Shown here piece after piece: positions 29,792 to 39,873 of a stretch of DNA of 64,000 bases. Source of the stretch: G965205255 sp965205255 (GTDB taxonomy: Bacteria > Pseudomonadota > Gammaproteobacteria > Pseudomonadales > Endozoicomonadaceae). Location: NCBI GenBank assembly GCA_965205255.1, contig OZ242051.1:1736001-1800000 (forward strand), read 5' to 3'. A program made the position numbers and the translations under genes. Numbering within the stretch: position 1 is the first letter of the stretch; the number at the start of each line of letters is the position of its first letter. The notes beneath the pieces are model-generated. The model was not told the origin of the DNA. It searched no databases and saw nothing but the letters and a program-made list of their open reading frames with translations.

Positions 29792-30326
29792 TTGGAATTC
29801 TGATGAAAGTCTGAATAAATTGCTGAGAATACACTCAAGCGAATGGTAAGGTGTATAGTCTGAAGCTGTTTTGTAAAGAGATGGTTTTGGGTTATATGAT
29901 CAAGTGAATAAGCGCATACGGTGGATGCCTTGGCAGTCAGAGGCGAAGAAGGACGTTATAGCCTGCGAAAAGCGTCGGGGAGCTGGCAAATAAGCTTTGA
30001 TCCGGCGATGTCCGAATGGGGAAACCCAGCCACATTAGTGGCTATCTTGCACTGAATTCATAGGTGTAAGAGGCGAACCGGGAGAACTGAAACATCTAAG
30101 TACCCCGAGGAAAAGAAATCAACCGAGATTCCGTCAGTAGCGGCGAGCGAACGCGGATTAGCCCTTAAGTCAGTTATGTTTTAGTGGAAGTATCTGGGAA
30201 GATACGCCATAGAGGGTGATAGCCCCGTACATAAAAAGGCATAGCTGATGAAAACGAGTAGGACGGCACACGTGGTATGTTGTCTGAAAATGGGGGGACC
30301 ATCCTCCAAGGCTAAATACTCCTGAC

Positions 30327-30371
<45 letters not shown>

Positions 30372-30941
30372 CCTGTGAGGGGAGTGAAATAGATCCTGAA
30401 ACCGTATGCGTACAAGCAGTGGGAGCATTAACTTGTTAATGTGACTGCGTACCTTTTGTATAATGGGTCAGCGACTTACATATTGTGGCAAGCTTAACCG
30501 AATAGGGGAGGCGTAGGGAAACCGAGTCTTAATAGGGCGAAATAGTCGCGGTGTGTAGACCCGAAACCGGGCGATCTACCCATGAGCAGGTTGAAGGTTG
30601 AGTAACATCAACTGGAGGACCGAACCCACGTATGTTGAAAAATGCGGGGATGACTTGTGGGTTGGAGTGAAAGGCTAATCAAGCCCGGAGATAGCTGGTT
30701 CTCCTCGAAAGCTATTTAGGTAGCGCCTCATGTATCACCACTGGGGGTAGAGCACTGTTTCGGCTAGGGGCCCATCCCGGGTTACCAAACCGATGCAAAC
30801 TCCGAATACCAGTGAGTGCGAGCATGGGAGACACACGGCGGGTGCTAAGGTCCGTCGTGGAAAGGGAAACAGCCCAGACCGTCAGCTAAGGTCCCCAAGT
30901 ACCGGTTAAGTGGGAAACGATGTGGGAAGGCTTAGACAGCT

Positions 30942-30993
<52 letters not shown>

Positions 30994-31054
30994 AGTCGAG
31001 TCGGCCTGCGCGGAAGATGTAACGGGGCTCAAACCGGTCACCGAAGCTACGGAT

Positions 31055-31343
31055 TCAGAGAACAGTTGACAGAGGACTGAAGACAGATAAGTGACAGACA
31101 ACTTAGTAAATAACTTAGTAAATAACTAAGTAACAAGATAGATCCATCAGTGGGTTTAAAACTCTGAAAGGGTTTTAATCCGGTTGTAGTTCGATATGAT
31201 TTATCTTGAATACATAAGTGAAGCACAATGGCAGGTATGGCGGAAACGCTAGCAGCTTGTTGGGAAATGCTCACAGGGTTGTCAAAAAGTTGGGGTTAAT
31301 TTAACAACCAATAGTCCTTCGTCTTTTGTCATCTGTTCTCTGA
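31055..31343 (+). other. 23S rRNA intervening sequence 1 (helix 45)
   Basis: An insertion at the position of E. coli helix 45 (around nucleotide 1170), a known site of intervening sequences in Salmonella and others. It is closed by a perfect stem, TCAGAGAACAG at 31055 and CTGTTCTCTGA at 31333, the kind of double strand that RNase III cuts. It contains a direct repeat of ACTTAGTAAATA. No long reading frame is present on the + strand. Confidence 0.85.
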
Positions 31344-31983
31344 GTGGTAGAGGAGCGTTCTGTAAGCTGATGAAGGTATACTGAGAGGTGTGCTGGAGGT
31401 ATCAGAAGTGCGAATGCTGACATGAGTAACGATCAGGGGGGTGAAAAGCCTCCCCGCCGAATGACCAAGGTTTCCTTGCGCAACGTTAATCGGCGCAGGG
31501 TGAGTCGGCCCCTAAGGCGAGGCAGAAATGCGTAGTCGATGGGAAACAGGTTAATATTCCTGTACCTTGTATTACTGCGATGGAGTGACGGAGAAGGCTA
31601 GGCCAGCACGGCGATGGTGGTCCGTGTTTAAGGTAGTAGGCTGTGGGATCAGGCAAATCCGGTCCCATAAAGTCGAGAACTGATGACGATTGACGCCCTA
31701 CGGGGCAGAGAGAAGTGGTTGATGCCATGCTTCCGGGAAAAGCTTCTAAGCTTCAGGTAATACGAGACCGTACCCCAAACCAACACAGGTGGTCGGGTAG
31801 AGAATACCAAGGCGCTTGAGAGAACTCGGGTGAAGGAACTAGGCAAAATGGTACCGTAACTTCGGGAGAAGGTACGCCGGTGTTGGTGATTGTCTTTGCG
31901 ACATAAGCTGATGCTGGCCGAAGATACCAGGTGGCTGCAACTGTTTAGTAAAAACACAGCACTCTGCAAACACGTAAGTGGAC

Positions 31984-32018
<35 letters not shown>

Positions 32019-32034
32019 TAATTGATGGGGTTAG

Positions 32035-32243
32035 CCATCACCAGAAGGCAGAGGACTGAAAACAGAAGACGCAAGGTGTATAAATCTGCTGAAAAGTAGG
32101 CGTTTAACCTAAAGGTGTTATCTGTATTTTAGTTATCTGTAATAAGAGCAGAAGTCAGGGGAAAAAAGACGCATGATATAAACGATAAGTTTTATCTGAG
32201 TTTAATCTATCCTCAGTCATCTGTAATCTGTCTTCCGGGATGG
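32035..32243 (+). other. 23S rRNA intervening sequence 2 (helix 68 tip)
   Basis: About 200 extra bases between GATGGGGTTAG and GCGAAGCTCTTGATCG, where E. coli has a short loop at the tip of helix 68. The ends pair (CCATC/GATGG, then AGAAG..CAGA/TCTG..CTTC). The arm sequence CAGAGGACTGAAAACAG closely matches CAGAGGACTGAAGACAG of the first insertion, so the two are related. Confidence 0.85.
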
Positions 32244-32254
32244 CGAAGCTCTTG

Positions 32255-32352
<98 letters not shown>

Positions 32353-32732
32353 GGCCACACTGTCTCCACCCGAGACTCAGTGAAATTGAAATCGCTGTGA
32401 AGATGCAGTGTATCCGCGGCTAGACGGAAAGACCCCGTGAACCTTTACTATAGCTTCACATTGGACCTTGACATTATTTGTGTAGGATAGCTGGGAGGCT
32501 TTGAAGCATGCACGCTAGTGTGTGTGGAGCCGTCCTTGAAATACCAGCCTGGTACTGTTGGGGTTCTAACCTAGGCCCCTTATCGGGGTTGGGGACAATG
32601 TGTGGTGGGTAGTTTGACTGGGGCGGTCTCCTCCTAAAGAGTAACGGAGGAGTACGAAGGTTGGCTAAGCACGGTCGGACATCGTGCGGTTAGTATAATG
32701 GTACAAGCCAGCTTGACTGCGAGAGAGACAAC

Positions 32733-32773
<41 letters not shown>

Positions 32774-32774
32774 T

Positions 32775-32830
<56 letters not shown>

Positions 32831-32859
32831 ACCGCCCAAGAGTTCACATCGACGGCGGT

Positions 32860-32902
<43 letters not shown>

Positions 32903-32904
32903 CC

Positions 32905-32937
<33 letters not shown>

Positions 32938-33425
32938 TGGTACGCGAGCTGGGTTTAGAACGTCGTGAGACAGTTCGGTTCCTATCTACCGTGGACGTTG
33001 GAGACTTGAGGAGAGCTATTCCTAGTACGAGAGGACCGGAATGGACGAACCTCTGGTGTTCCGGTTGTGTCGCCAGACGCATTGCCGGGTAGCTACGTTC
33101 GGAAGGGATAACCGCTGAAGGCATCTAAGCGGGAAGCCCCCTCCAAGATGAGGTCTCCCTGACCCTTGAGGTCACTGAAGAGCCGTCCAAGACCAGGACG
33201 TTGATAGGCAGGGTGTGTAAGTACGGTAACGTATTGAGCTAACCTGTACTAATGACTCGTGAGGCTTGATCATATAACGCCAAAGCTATTTTAAATAAGT
33301 TAAGGCAAGACCCTTACTAACGTGAGAGTGTATAAGCAATTGACAGATTGATAATCGGTACAAAAACAATTAAGGTACCGGTCAGAATTCCGGGTAAGTG
33401 ATAAGAGTCATTTACCTTACCAGTT

Positions 33426-33544
33426 TTCCTGGCGGCCAGAGAGTGTTGGTACCACCTGATTCCATCCCGAACTCAGTAGTGAAACGATACATCGCCGATG
33501 ATAGTATGGGGTTTCCCCATGTGAAAGTAGGACACCGCCAGGGC
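33426..33544 (+). rRNA. 5S ribosomal RNA
   Basis: About 119 nt with CCTGGCGGCC at the 5' end pairing with the 3' CCGCCAGG, and the conserved CCGAACTCAG.AGTGAAAC and GTATGGGGTTTCCCCATG blocks. Last gene of the operon. Confidence 0.95.
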
Positions 33545-33551
33545 TTAATAC

Positions 33552-33590
33552 AAAACCCCCACACCTAGCTAATAAGGTGTGGGGGTTTTT
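33552..33590 (+). terminator. Rho-independent terminator of the rRNA operon
   Basis: A perfect hairpin (AACCCCCACACCT/AGGTGTGGGGGTT) followed by a T run, directly after the 5S gene. Confidence 0.93.
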
Positions 33591-33649
33591 CTTTGCCTGC
33601 GGGTAAAACCGAGTCTGGTATTGTTTTACTGGTAGTGTCAATAAGGTAG

Positions 33650-33700
33650 GGTAGTGCACAGTTTATGGTAGTGCACAGTTTATGGTAGTGTACAGTTTAT
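33650..33700. repeat. Three tandem copies of a 17-bp unit
   Basis: GGTAGTGCACAGTTTAT occurs three times head to tail, the third with one change (C to T). It lies just downstream of the rRNA operon and before an IS remnant. Each unit contains the palindrome GTGCAC (GTGTAC in the third). Confidence 0.9.
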
Positions 33701-33735
33701 TGTGTCTGATGCAGGAATGAAGACATTGTTAAAAT

Positions 33736-34193
33736 ATGAGTAATAAACAATTTATAGCATTAACAAGAGGTCTCCATTCCATGGAAGCTAGTTATCAAAA
33801 ATTACTTGAAAATACCATTCAAACCTTACTTTCAAATGACAAAAGCAATGTCCAGTCAATACTTGCTAATGTATTTGAAAGTTTAATGAAAGTTGAGCTT
33901 GATTTATTTTTATCGGCATCTTATTCAACCAATAAGGGTAACGGTTTCTACCAATGTTTTGTTAATCATTTTAAGGGCGTTATGAAATTACTATACCTTG
34001 GGACAGGCAAGGATTATTTACCCCTTTGATACTGGAGGTCATTCGGCAGGATACAGAGCGAATGAATCAGCTCGCATTATCATTGTATGGTCAGGGTGTG
34101 TCTCAACGAGGAGTAAAGCAGATATTCAATGACGTACTGGGTAGTGTGATGAACTATGGTAATCTCCCCATTATTAACCGCTTTCAAAAGTAG
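33736..34193 (+). pseudogene. IS256-family transposase remnant
   Basis: The first 97 codons (ESLMKVELDLFLSASYSTNKGNGFYQ) match the N-terminal part of mutator-type IS256 transposases. The frame then shifts near 34020-34030 and continues as PLILEVIRQDTERMNQLALSLYGQGVSQRGVKQIF, the next piece of the same family. The DDE catalytic region is missing. This is a frameshifted and truncated relic. Confidence 0.75.
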
Positions 34194-34290
34194 AATTCAA
34201 TTGCTCAAGTTTCTGTTTTGGGGTTATTTCGCCTAAAGCCATATTAGGCCTTTCATTGTTGTATTGCCAGAGCCATTGTGTTGCTGTTCC
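34174..34290 (-). pseudogene. IS3-family transposase C-terminal fragment
   Basis: Reading the minus strand gives QWLWQYNNERPNMALGEITPKQKLEQLN, the characteristic C-terminal end of IS3-family OrfB integrase (NNERPN..LG..TP). Only this tail survives. It overlaps the end of the IS256 relic, so one element landed in the other. Confidence 0.8.
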
Positions 34291-34306
34291 CTGGCGTGAT
34301 CCAGTG

Positions 34307-34441
34307 ATAGCAGAAGACACAATAATCGATGATGCTGACTGGGAAACGGTAACCTTTAGAGGCTTGAGTGAGCATGGTTAATCCTGTTTATTACTGGGTG
34401 AACTAACTGTGACAACAAATATCCTGATAAGTTGACGGTGC
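34307..34441 (-). pseudogene. Fragment of an IS6-like element
   Basis: The sequence matches, with many differences, the 5' portion of the IS6-like remnants at 41512-41650, 59400-59535 and 62050-62190 (shared AGAAGACACAATAATCGATGAT and GGTAAC.TTT). It encodes the degraded DYCV...-type start of that transposase. It completes a nest of three IS fragments after the rRNA operon. Confidence 0.65.
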
Positions 34442-34550
34442 CTTATTTAATGCAGGTTTAGCTATATTCCAGATAATTTTTTTAAAAATAGTTCTAAATG
34501 CATATATAATACCTTTGTTTCTACCGTCAATGGATTTAAAAAAAACAACA

Positions 34551-35102
34551 ATGAAAATATTAATTAACTATTGGCTTGGAAGCTTTATTTTCTGCTTCTT
34601 AGTAATAATAAATACATATGCAACAGCATCAGATCAAAGTAAAATAACTCATGTAATGCCGTACTCTTACTACATGAAAATACTTCTCAAAATAGCAAAA
34701 ACCCAACAAAAAGCACCCTTTGCTGCAATGGTCGTCAATAAACAAAATGGTAGTATCGTAAGTGTGGGATTAAATAACAGTCGTCGTAATCCACTCCTCC
34801 ATGGTGAAATCGTAGCCATGAATAATGCCATCAAAAAAACACCTGATATAAACTGGAAGCAGATGATTTTAATCACAACAGCTGAACCATGTGCTATGTG
34901 CATGAGTGATATTATCTGGGCAGGGATACCATTGACAGTTTATGGCACCTCCATTCCTTATTTAAAAAAACAACATTGGGATCAGATAGATATTCGGGCT
35001 AGGGATGTTATAAAGAAGGCTAATAGCTTTTATCATGGTAAAATAATCGGAGGAGTTTTACACAACAATACTGACCAGCTTTTTATAAAAAAAAGGGTAT
35101 AA
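34551..35102 (+). CDS. Secreted nucleoside/guanine deaminase-like protein
   Basis: 183 aa from ATG 34551; the frame can extend to 34530 or a TTG at 34515. The N-terminus (MKILINYWLGSFIFCFLVIINTYATAS) reads as a signal peptide with an ATA-S cleavage site. The mature part is a cytidine-deaminase-fold enzyme of the tRNA-adenosine/guanine deaminase group: zinc ligands and proton shuttle in LLHGEIVAMNNA (HGE) and TTAEPCAMCMSDIIWAGI (PCAMC). It should remove an amino group from a purine base or nucleoside, outside the cytoplasm. It is followed 2 bp after its stop codon by a DUF2165 membrane protein, so the two form an operon. An exported deaminase is unusual and may serve purine salvage from a host. 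Confidence 0.82.
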   Translation: MKILINYWLGSFIFCFLVIINTYATASDQSKITHVMPYSYYMKILLKIAKTQQKAPFAAMVVNKQNGSIVSVGLNNSRRNPLLHGEIVAMNNAIKKTPDINWKQMILITTAEPCAMCMSDIIWAGIPLTVYGTSIPYLKKQHWDQIDIRARDVIKKANSFYHGKIIGGVLHNNTDQLFIKKRV

Positions 35103-35104
35103 AC

Positions 35105-35626
35105 ATGAGTATTAGTAGATTGCATCGTCTCTCAAAGGCTTTAATTGGTGGCTCTATTGCAGTTTTTTGCTTGTTGGTTGGTTATAATAATATTATTGAT
35201 TTCAATACAAATTTTCACTTTGTGCAACATGTCCTTTCCATGGATGCCATGCAACCATGGTTTGATGGTAAAGCTCTTTTAAAACGTGCGATTACGTCCT
35301 ATGAGATACAATTTTTTCTATATTGCTTAATTATTATTAGTGAAATATGTTCTGGACTTTTTTTAGTAATTGGAGCAGCTTTTATGCTAAAGGGTTCTGG
35401 AACTGGTTATTCCACAGGGGGATTTTCTAGAGGACAAGCACTGTTTCTTATCGGTGGTACTCTGGCTATTCTTACGTGGTACTTTGGTTTTGCAGTTATT
35501 GGCGCAGAATGGTTTCAAATGTGGGCAAGCACATGGAATGGACAAATGAAAGCATATACTTTTGCCTCTTTTATTCTGATTACCATGATTTATACCATTA
35601 TCCCTTCTCCACAAGCTTGGGATTGA
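35105..35626 (+). CDS. DUF2165 family small membrane protein
   Basis: 173 aa. It matches DUF2165 by VGYNNIIDFNTNFHFVQHVLSMD, a family signature between the first two membrane segments. Four membrane segments are predicted (about 12-30, 70-92, 103-128, 143-160). The family's function is unknown. It is co-transcribed with the exported deaminase (start 2 bp after its stop codon). Confidence 0.85.
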   Translation: MSISRLHRLSKALIGGSIAVFCLLVGYNNIIDFNTNFHFVQHVLSMDAMQPWFDGKALLKRAITSYEIQFFLYCLIIISEICSGLFLVIGAAFMLKGSGTGYSTGGFSRGQALFLIGGTLAILTWYFGFAVIGAEWFQMWASTWNGQMKAYTFASFILITMIYTIIPSPQAWD

Positions 35627-35696
35627 GCAGGCAGATCTTGCGGATTTTTAGTCGGTACAATAACTCAGGTAAGGTATGGGTGCACTTATGATGTTA

Positions 35697-36566
35697 CTAA
35701 CAATTGCTTACAGCATGATGAACCGGTAGTTTCCAGTGTTCAATTCCCCATTCAATAAGATCATGCACCGAACTTTTTTTAAGAGAAGGCTCAGGATTTA
35801 GCTCCAAAAACAATAAGGCTTTATATAAGGTTGATAAAGAGTCTCCGAACGAAATAGCCGTTGCGCCGTGCTGCTTACTTAACTTGTAACCACGGTTGTC
35901 ATATACCAATGGAATATGAGTATAAATGGGTGGCTTTTCCTTTAATATATCAAATAAAAAAAGTTGCCATGGGGTAGAGTCAAGAAGATCAGCACCTCTG
36001 ACTACGTGAGTAATATTCTGCCAGATATCATCAACTACCACAGCCAGCTGATAGGCAAATAGCCCACTTTTACGCAAAAGCACACAGTTTCCCTGATTTA
36101 CCATGTTAAATTGTTGTGCTCCGTATACCTCATCGGTAAAAGCAACAGTTTTATTCCTGCATTTCAATCTTAGCGTGTAAGGAATTGTTGGTGGTTTTGA
36201 GCCAGTGTAGCATTCTCCGAGACATTGCTTTCCACTGGATGCCAACATCTTACGGGTACAGGTGCAGTAGTAAACATGATTGAGGGTTAGGAGTTTATCA
36301 AGTATATTTTTATAACTTTCCAAACGGTGACTTTGGTATATGGGGTTTTCATCCCAGTGAAGACCATAAGTATCTAGTGCTTTAAAAATAAGATCTGTTG
36401 CGCCTAACTGCTCTCTAGGCGGGTCTATATTTTCAATACGAACAAGCCATTTTCCGTTATTTTTCTTTGCATCAAGATAACTGGCAAGAGCTGCTACTAG
36501 CGACCCAAAATGTAAAGGACCGCTAGGGGATGGAGCAAATCGACCAATATAGCTGTCAACAGACAT
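35697..36566 (-). CDS. gluQ: Glutamyl-queuosine tRNA(Asp) synthetase
   Basis: 289 aa, the expected length for GluQRS. It has the class I aminoacyl-tRNA synthetase signature GRFAPSPSGPLHFGSL, the DPPRE motif, the zinc-site cysteines CTCTRKMLASSGKQCLGEC, and the KLSKQ form of the KMSKS loop. It lacks the anticodon-binding domain of GltX and attaches glutamate to queuosine in tRNA-Asp. It lies 8 bp after dksA, the usual gammaproteobacterial arrangement. Confidence 0.95.
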   Translation of the reverse strand: MSVDSYIGRFAPSPSGPLHFGSLVAALASYLDAKKNNGKWLVRIENIDPPREQLGATDLIFKALDTYGLHWDENPIYQSHRLESYKNILDKLLTLNHVYYCTCTRKMLASSGKQCLGECYTGSKPPTIPYTLRLKCRNKTVAFTDEVYGAQQFNMVNQGNCVLLRKSGLFAYQLAVVVDDIWQNITHVVRGADLLDSTPWQLFLFDILKEKPPIYTHIPLVYDNRGYKLSKQHGATAISFGDSLSTLYKALLFLELNPEPSLKKSSVHDLIEWGIEHWKLPVHHAVSNC

Positions 36567-36574
36567 TTTTCGAT

Positions 36575-37024
36575 TTACGTTGAACCATGTTGCTTTTCTT
36601 TCATTTCAGCAACGGTTTTGCAGTCAATACACATTGTAGCGGTAGGTCTGGCCTCTAAACGACGAATACCTATTTCAACGCCACAATTGTCACAGTAACC
36701 ATACTCATTTTCATCAATGCGCGAAAGTGTTTTTTCAATTTTCTTAATAAGTTTTCTTTCACGATCACGAGTGCGAAGCTCTAAATTAAACTCCTCTTCC
36801 TGACTTGCCCTATCAGCGGGATCTGGAAAGTTGGTTGCTTCATCCTGCATATGGTTAACCGTACGATCAACCTCTTTCATCAGTTGAGCTTTCCATTGCT
36901 TTAATATTATTGCAAAGTGAGATAGCTGGGCTTCACTCATATAATCTTCACCTTTTTTAGCTTGATAGGGCATAAAAAGATTATTTAGCTTTTCATTAAT
37001 TGCCGGCTTATTTTGCTCTAACAT
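36575..37024 (-). CDS. dksA: RNA polymerase-binding transcription factor DksA
   Basis: 149 aa. It has the coiled-coil tip with the DPADRASQEEEF acidic residues and the zinc finger CDNCGVEIGIRRLEARPTATMCIDCK. DksA binds the secondary channel of RNA polymerase and works with ppGpp to control rRNA and stress genes. First gene of the dksA-gluQ operon. Confidence 0.97.
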   Translation of the reverse strand: MLEQNKPAINEKLNNLFMPYQAKKGEDYMSEAQLSHFAIILKQWKAQLMKEVDRTVNHMQDEATNFPDPADRASQEEEFNLELRTRDRERKLIKKIEKTLSRIDENEYGYCDNCGVEIGIRRLEARPTATMCIDCKTVAEMKEKQHGST

Positions 37025-37296
37025 ATATAAAGCCCCTTTGTTTTATCCATAATCCATGTTTTTTCCGGTAGTGCGCAAGCGTACTGTATAATTCACTTTA
37101 GCCAATACCTTAAATTTAGATTTTACCGTTCCAGCCTGCATTAATTAGCAGACTATCCTTACGAGTTATGCAATCTAACAGAAGCTTGGATGTGTAGCTA
37201 TTATTTATTTAGCTTCTTTGGCTACTCTATCTTAATTTACATGATATTGTATAAAATTTTCCAATATTTATTAAAATTAAATGTGTAAAATTATCG
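37025..37296. other. Divergent intergenic region dksA/sfsA
   Basis: 272 bp, AT-rich, must hold promoters for both directions. TACTGTATAAT-like sequence near 37080 resembles an extended -10. No gene is seen. Confidence 0.4.
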
Positions 37297-38040
37297 ATGA
37301 TTTTTAATCCTCCATTGCGTGAAGCAAAATTAGTAAAGCGTTATAAGCGCTTTTTAGCCGATGTTATCTTTTATGGCGATGATGCCGGTCAAATAACAAC
37401 GGTGCATTGTCCCAATACGGGCTCAATGAAAAACTGTCAGTCAAAAAACGCCAGAGTGTGGTGCTCCATATCTGAAAATAAAAAACGTAAATATCCATAC
37501 ACTTGGGAGCTCATCTGTTTGTCTTCAGAGCATCAGGATAAACATTCATCTGCGATTCATCATATAGGTATTAATACGCATAAAGCAAACCCTTTAGTAG
37601 AAGAGGCTATCTTAAAGGGTGTTGTTTCTGAGTTGCAAGGCTATGAAAAAATAAACAGAGAAGTTAAGTATGGGAATGGTAGCCGTATAGACTTTCTGCT
37701 TCAAAGTAAAAACAAATCAAACTGCTATGTAGAAGTGAAAAGTGTTACGCTTTCAGAGGAGTCAGGGGTAGGTTTGTTTCCGGATGCTGTTACAGCAAGG
37801 GGAACCCGCCATCTGAAAGATTTAATAGCCATGCGACAATCAGGTGCTCGAGCTGTTTTGTTCTTTTGTGTACAACATACGGGAATAGAAGTGGTAAGAC
37901 CAGCTGGCAAAATAGATTATGTCTATGAGAAAACATTAAAGGAAGCTTATCTTCAGGGTGTGGAAATAATAGCGTATAAAGCTTTTATTTCACCGAGTAA
38001 AATTTTTTTAGCAACACCTTTGCCTGTAGAGTTAACGTAA
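37297..38040 (+). CDS. sfsA: SfsA family DNA/RNA nuclease
   Basis: 247 aa, typical SfsA length. The N-terminal OB-like part (LREAKLVKRYKRFLADV, HCPNTGSMKNC) is followed by the nuclease-like core RIDFLLQ...CYVEVKSVTL and FPDAVTARGTRHL. SfsA was named for maltose gene stimulation, and its fold suggests nuclease activity. It often neighbours dksA, as here. Confidence 0.95.
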   Translation: MIFNPPLREAKLVKRYKRFLADVIFYGDDAGQITTVHCPNTGSMKNCQSKNARVWCSISENKKRKYPYTWELICLSSEHQDKHSSAIHHIGINTHKANPLVEEAILKGVVSELQGYEKINREVKYGNGSRIDFLLQSKNKSNCYVEVKSVTLSEESGVGLFPDAVTARGTRHLKDLIAMRQSGARAVLFFCVQHTGIEVVRPAGKIDYVYEKTLKEAYLQGVEIIAYKAFISPSKIFLATPLPVELT

Positions 38041-38182
38041 ATATCAGGTAATGAAAAAACTAAATGCACAAAAGAAATATTTTTAATATGCAAAGTTATT
38101 TTGCGTGAGTTCGAAGGCTTTTATATAATGTTCTGCAAGAAGACAACCCTGTGAGGGTGTCATTAATGGGTAATGATAACAT

Positions 38183-38377
38183 ATGGATATTTTAACTTGG
38201 TTTTTAAGCTTTTCGATAGTGCCTCGCACCATTCTTATTGTGGCTATTGTAGCATGGGTTTTTATTTGTTATTTCTTAAGCGGTTACGCAGAAAAAAAAT
38301 GGGGTGACCGTGAAACCGGAGCTGTGCTAGGTTTCTTTGTTCCTATGTTGATATTGATGATTTGGCTCAGTCAATAA
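38183..38377 (+). CDS. Small membrane protein, 64 aa
   Basis: A short protein with two predicted membrane segments (TILIVAIVAWVFICYFLSGYA and VLGFFVPMLILMIWL) separated by a charged EKKWGDRETG turn. The regular alternation argues for a real gene, but no strong ribosome binding site is seen and no family is recognised. It lies between sfsA and glpX. Confidence 0.55.
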   Translation: MDILTWFLSFSIVPRTILIVAIVAWVFICYFLSGYAEKKWGDRETGAVLGFFVPMLILMIWLSQ

Positions 38378-38419
38378 TAAACGACTCAGGTTTTAACTCA
38401 TCACCTTGGCTACAATTGA

Positions 38420-39430
38420 TTAAAGAATATGTTTATGAATTTCTTCTGGTTTTCTTTCAAGGTAATGTGTTGAATTAATACGCCTGATTGTTCTGGACTG
38501 CCCTCGAATTAATAATGTTTCTGTGGTGGCGAGAGAGCCTTGGCGTGTTACACCTTCCAATAGATCCCCTTTGGTGATTCCTGTCGCTGAAAACAGTACA
38601 TTATCCGTTCTTACCAGTTGTTGCAAAGCAAACACCTTACCTGGTTCAACACCCATTTTGCGACAGCGAGACAATTCCATATTTGCGATCTCGCGATTTT
38701 TTGGAGTGTCACCTTTGGCATTGGTTCTCAAAACCAGCCTGCCTTGCAAATCGCCCCCTAAAGCACGAATAACAGCGGCTGATATAACGCCTTCCGGTGC
38801 TCCACCTATACAGTACATTACATCAACCTCACTGTCAGGCATACAAGTAAGGATGGAAGCTGCCACATCACCGTCAGGCAAGGCAAACACTTTGATCCCT
38901 GCTTCTTGCATATTACGAATCAGCAGCTCATGTCTTGGCTTTGCAAGCGTAACCACCGTTAATTGACTTAATGGTTTATTTAATGCGCAGGCAATTGCGT
39001 TAAGATTATCCATAACCGGTTTGTTTAAATCAATAACACCTTTAGCGCCCGGACCAACAGCTAACTTTTCCATGTACATATCTGGTGCTTTGAGTAAACC
39101 ACCTTTTTCAGCCATGGCAATAACAGCTACTGCATTATTTTGTCCCATTGCAGTCATGCGTGTACCATCAATGGGATCAACAGCAATATCAACCGCAGAG
39201 CCTTTACAAGTTCCTACCTTTTCACCAATATAGAGCATTGGTGCCTCATCAATTTCTCCTTCCCCTATAATAATTTCTCCGTTAATATCTATTTGGTTCA
39301 AAATGATGCGCATGGTTTCAACGGCGGCAAGATCTGCTTTTTCCTTATTTCCACGTCCGAGCCACTTGTAGGCAGCTAACGCTGCAGCTTCGGTAACCCT
39401 GGACAGTTCTATGGCTAATTCATGTTTCAT
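38420..39430 (-). CDS. glpX: Class II fructose-1,6-bisphosphatase
   Basis: 336 aa. It matches GlpX with the lithium-sensitive phosphatase metal motifs GEGEIDEAPML and DPIDGTRMT, plus the later GGAPEGVISAA. It removes the 1-phosphate of fructose-1,6-bisphosphate in gluconeogenesis. It appears monocistronic. Confidence 0.97.
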   Translation of the reverse strand: MKHELAIELSRVTEAAALAAYKWLGRGNKEKADLAAVETMRIILNQIDINGEIIIGEGEIDEAPMLYIGEKVGTCKGSAVDIAVDPIDGTRMTAMGQNNAVAVIAMAEKGGLLKAPDMYMEKLAVGPGAKGVIDLNKPVMDNLNAIACALNKPLSQLTVVTLAKPRHELLIRNMQEAGIKVFALPDGDVAASILTCMPDSEVDVMYCIGGAPEGVISAAVIRALGGDLQGRLVLRTNAKGDTPKNREIANMELSRCRKMGVEPGKVFALQQLVRTDNVLFSATGITKGDLLEGVTRQGSLATTETLLIRGQSRTIRRINSTHYLERKPEEIHKHIL

Positions 39431-39873
39431 TGATACACTCAGACTTAATTATTTTGGGCCTTAAAAAGATAATTAAATTTTACGCACATTTTTTTGCTAA
39501 AGCTATATTGACTGTGCATATTATTATATGTTCTTAAAATATTGTGTGTTTGATACTAAAATCTGTTTCTTACAATTTTTGCAAGCATGCTTTAACAGCT
39601 TGTTATTAAAGGAAAAACAATGAGAAATGACTTAGAAATTCAGATGATCGCTAATATAGCATCAAGAGCAGAAAAATAGCGCAATAAGGTGTCAGAAGAA
39701 ATTTTTAGTACAGTGTATTTAGTCCAGAAAAAATCAATAATCAGGAAAGCAACTTAAAGTTGTCTATTATGAATCATATCTTTGCTTGCACATATTCAGA
39801 CTAATATAAAGTAACAAAAAACATAAAATATGCGCAGTTATATAAACAACGACAATAATAGAAGTAATGTATC
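39431..39873. other. Gene-poor region upstream of glpX and the LysR gene
   Basis: 443 bp of AT-rich sequence between divergent genes. A 19-codon frame at 39620-39679 has a good ribosome site (AAAGGA, 8 bases before ATG) and reads MRNDLEIQMIANIASRAEK; it may be a tiny peptide or a gene relic. Promoters of glpX and the LysR gene should lie here. Confidence 0.45.

Noticed and set aside
31055..31343. A homing endonuclease or group I intron in the 23S gene
   Set aside because: The insertion is under 300 bp, has no conserved intron core and no endonuclease frame; a simple intervening sequence explains it.
37075..37100. A LexA box upstream of dksA
   Set aside because: TACTGTATAAT resembles half a box but lacks the second half (ACAG) at the right spacing.
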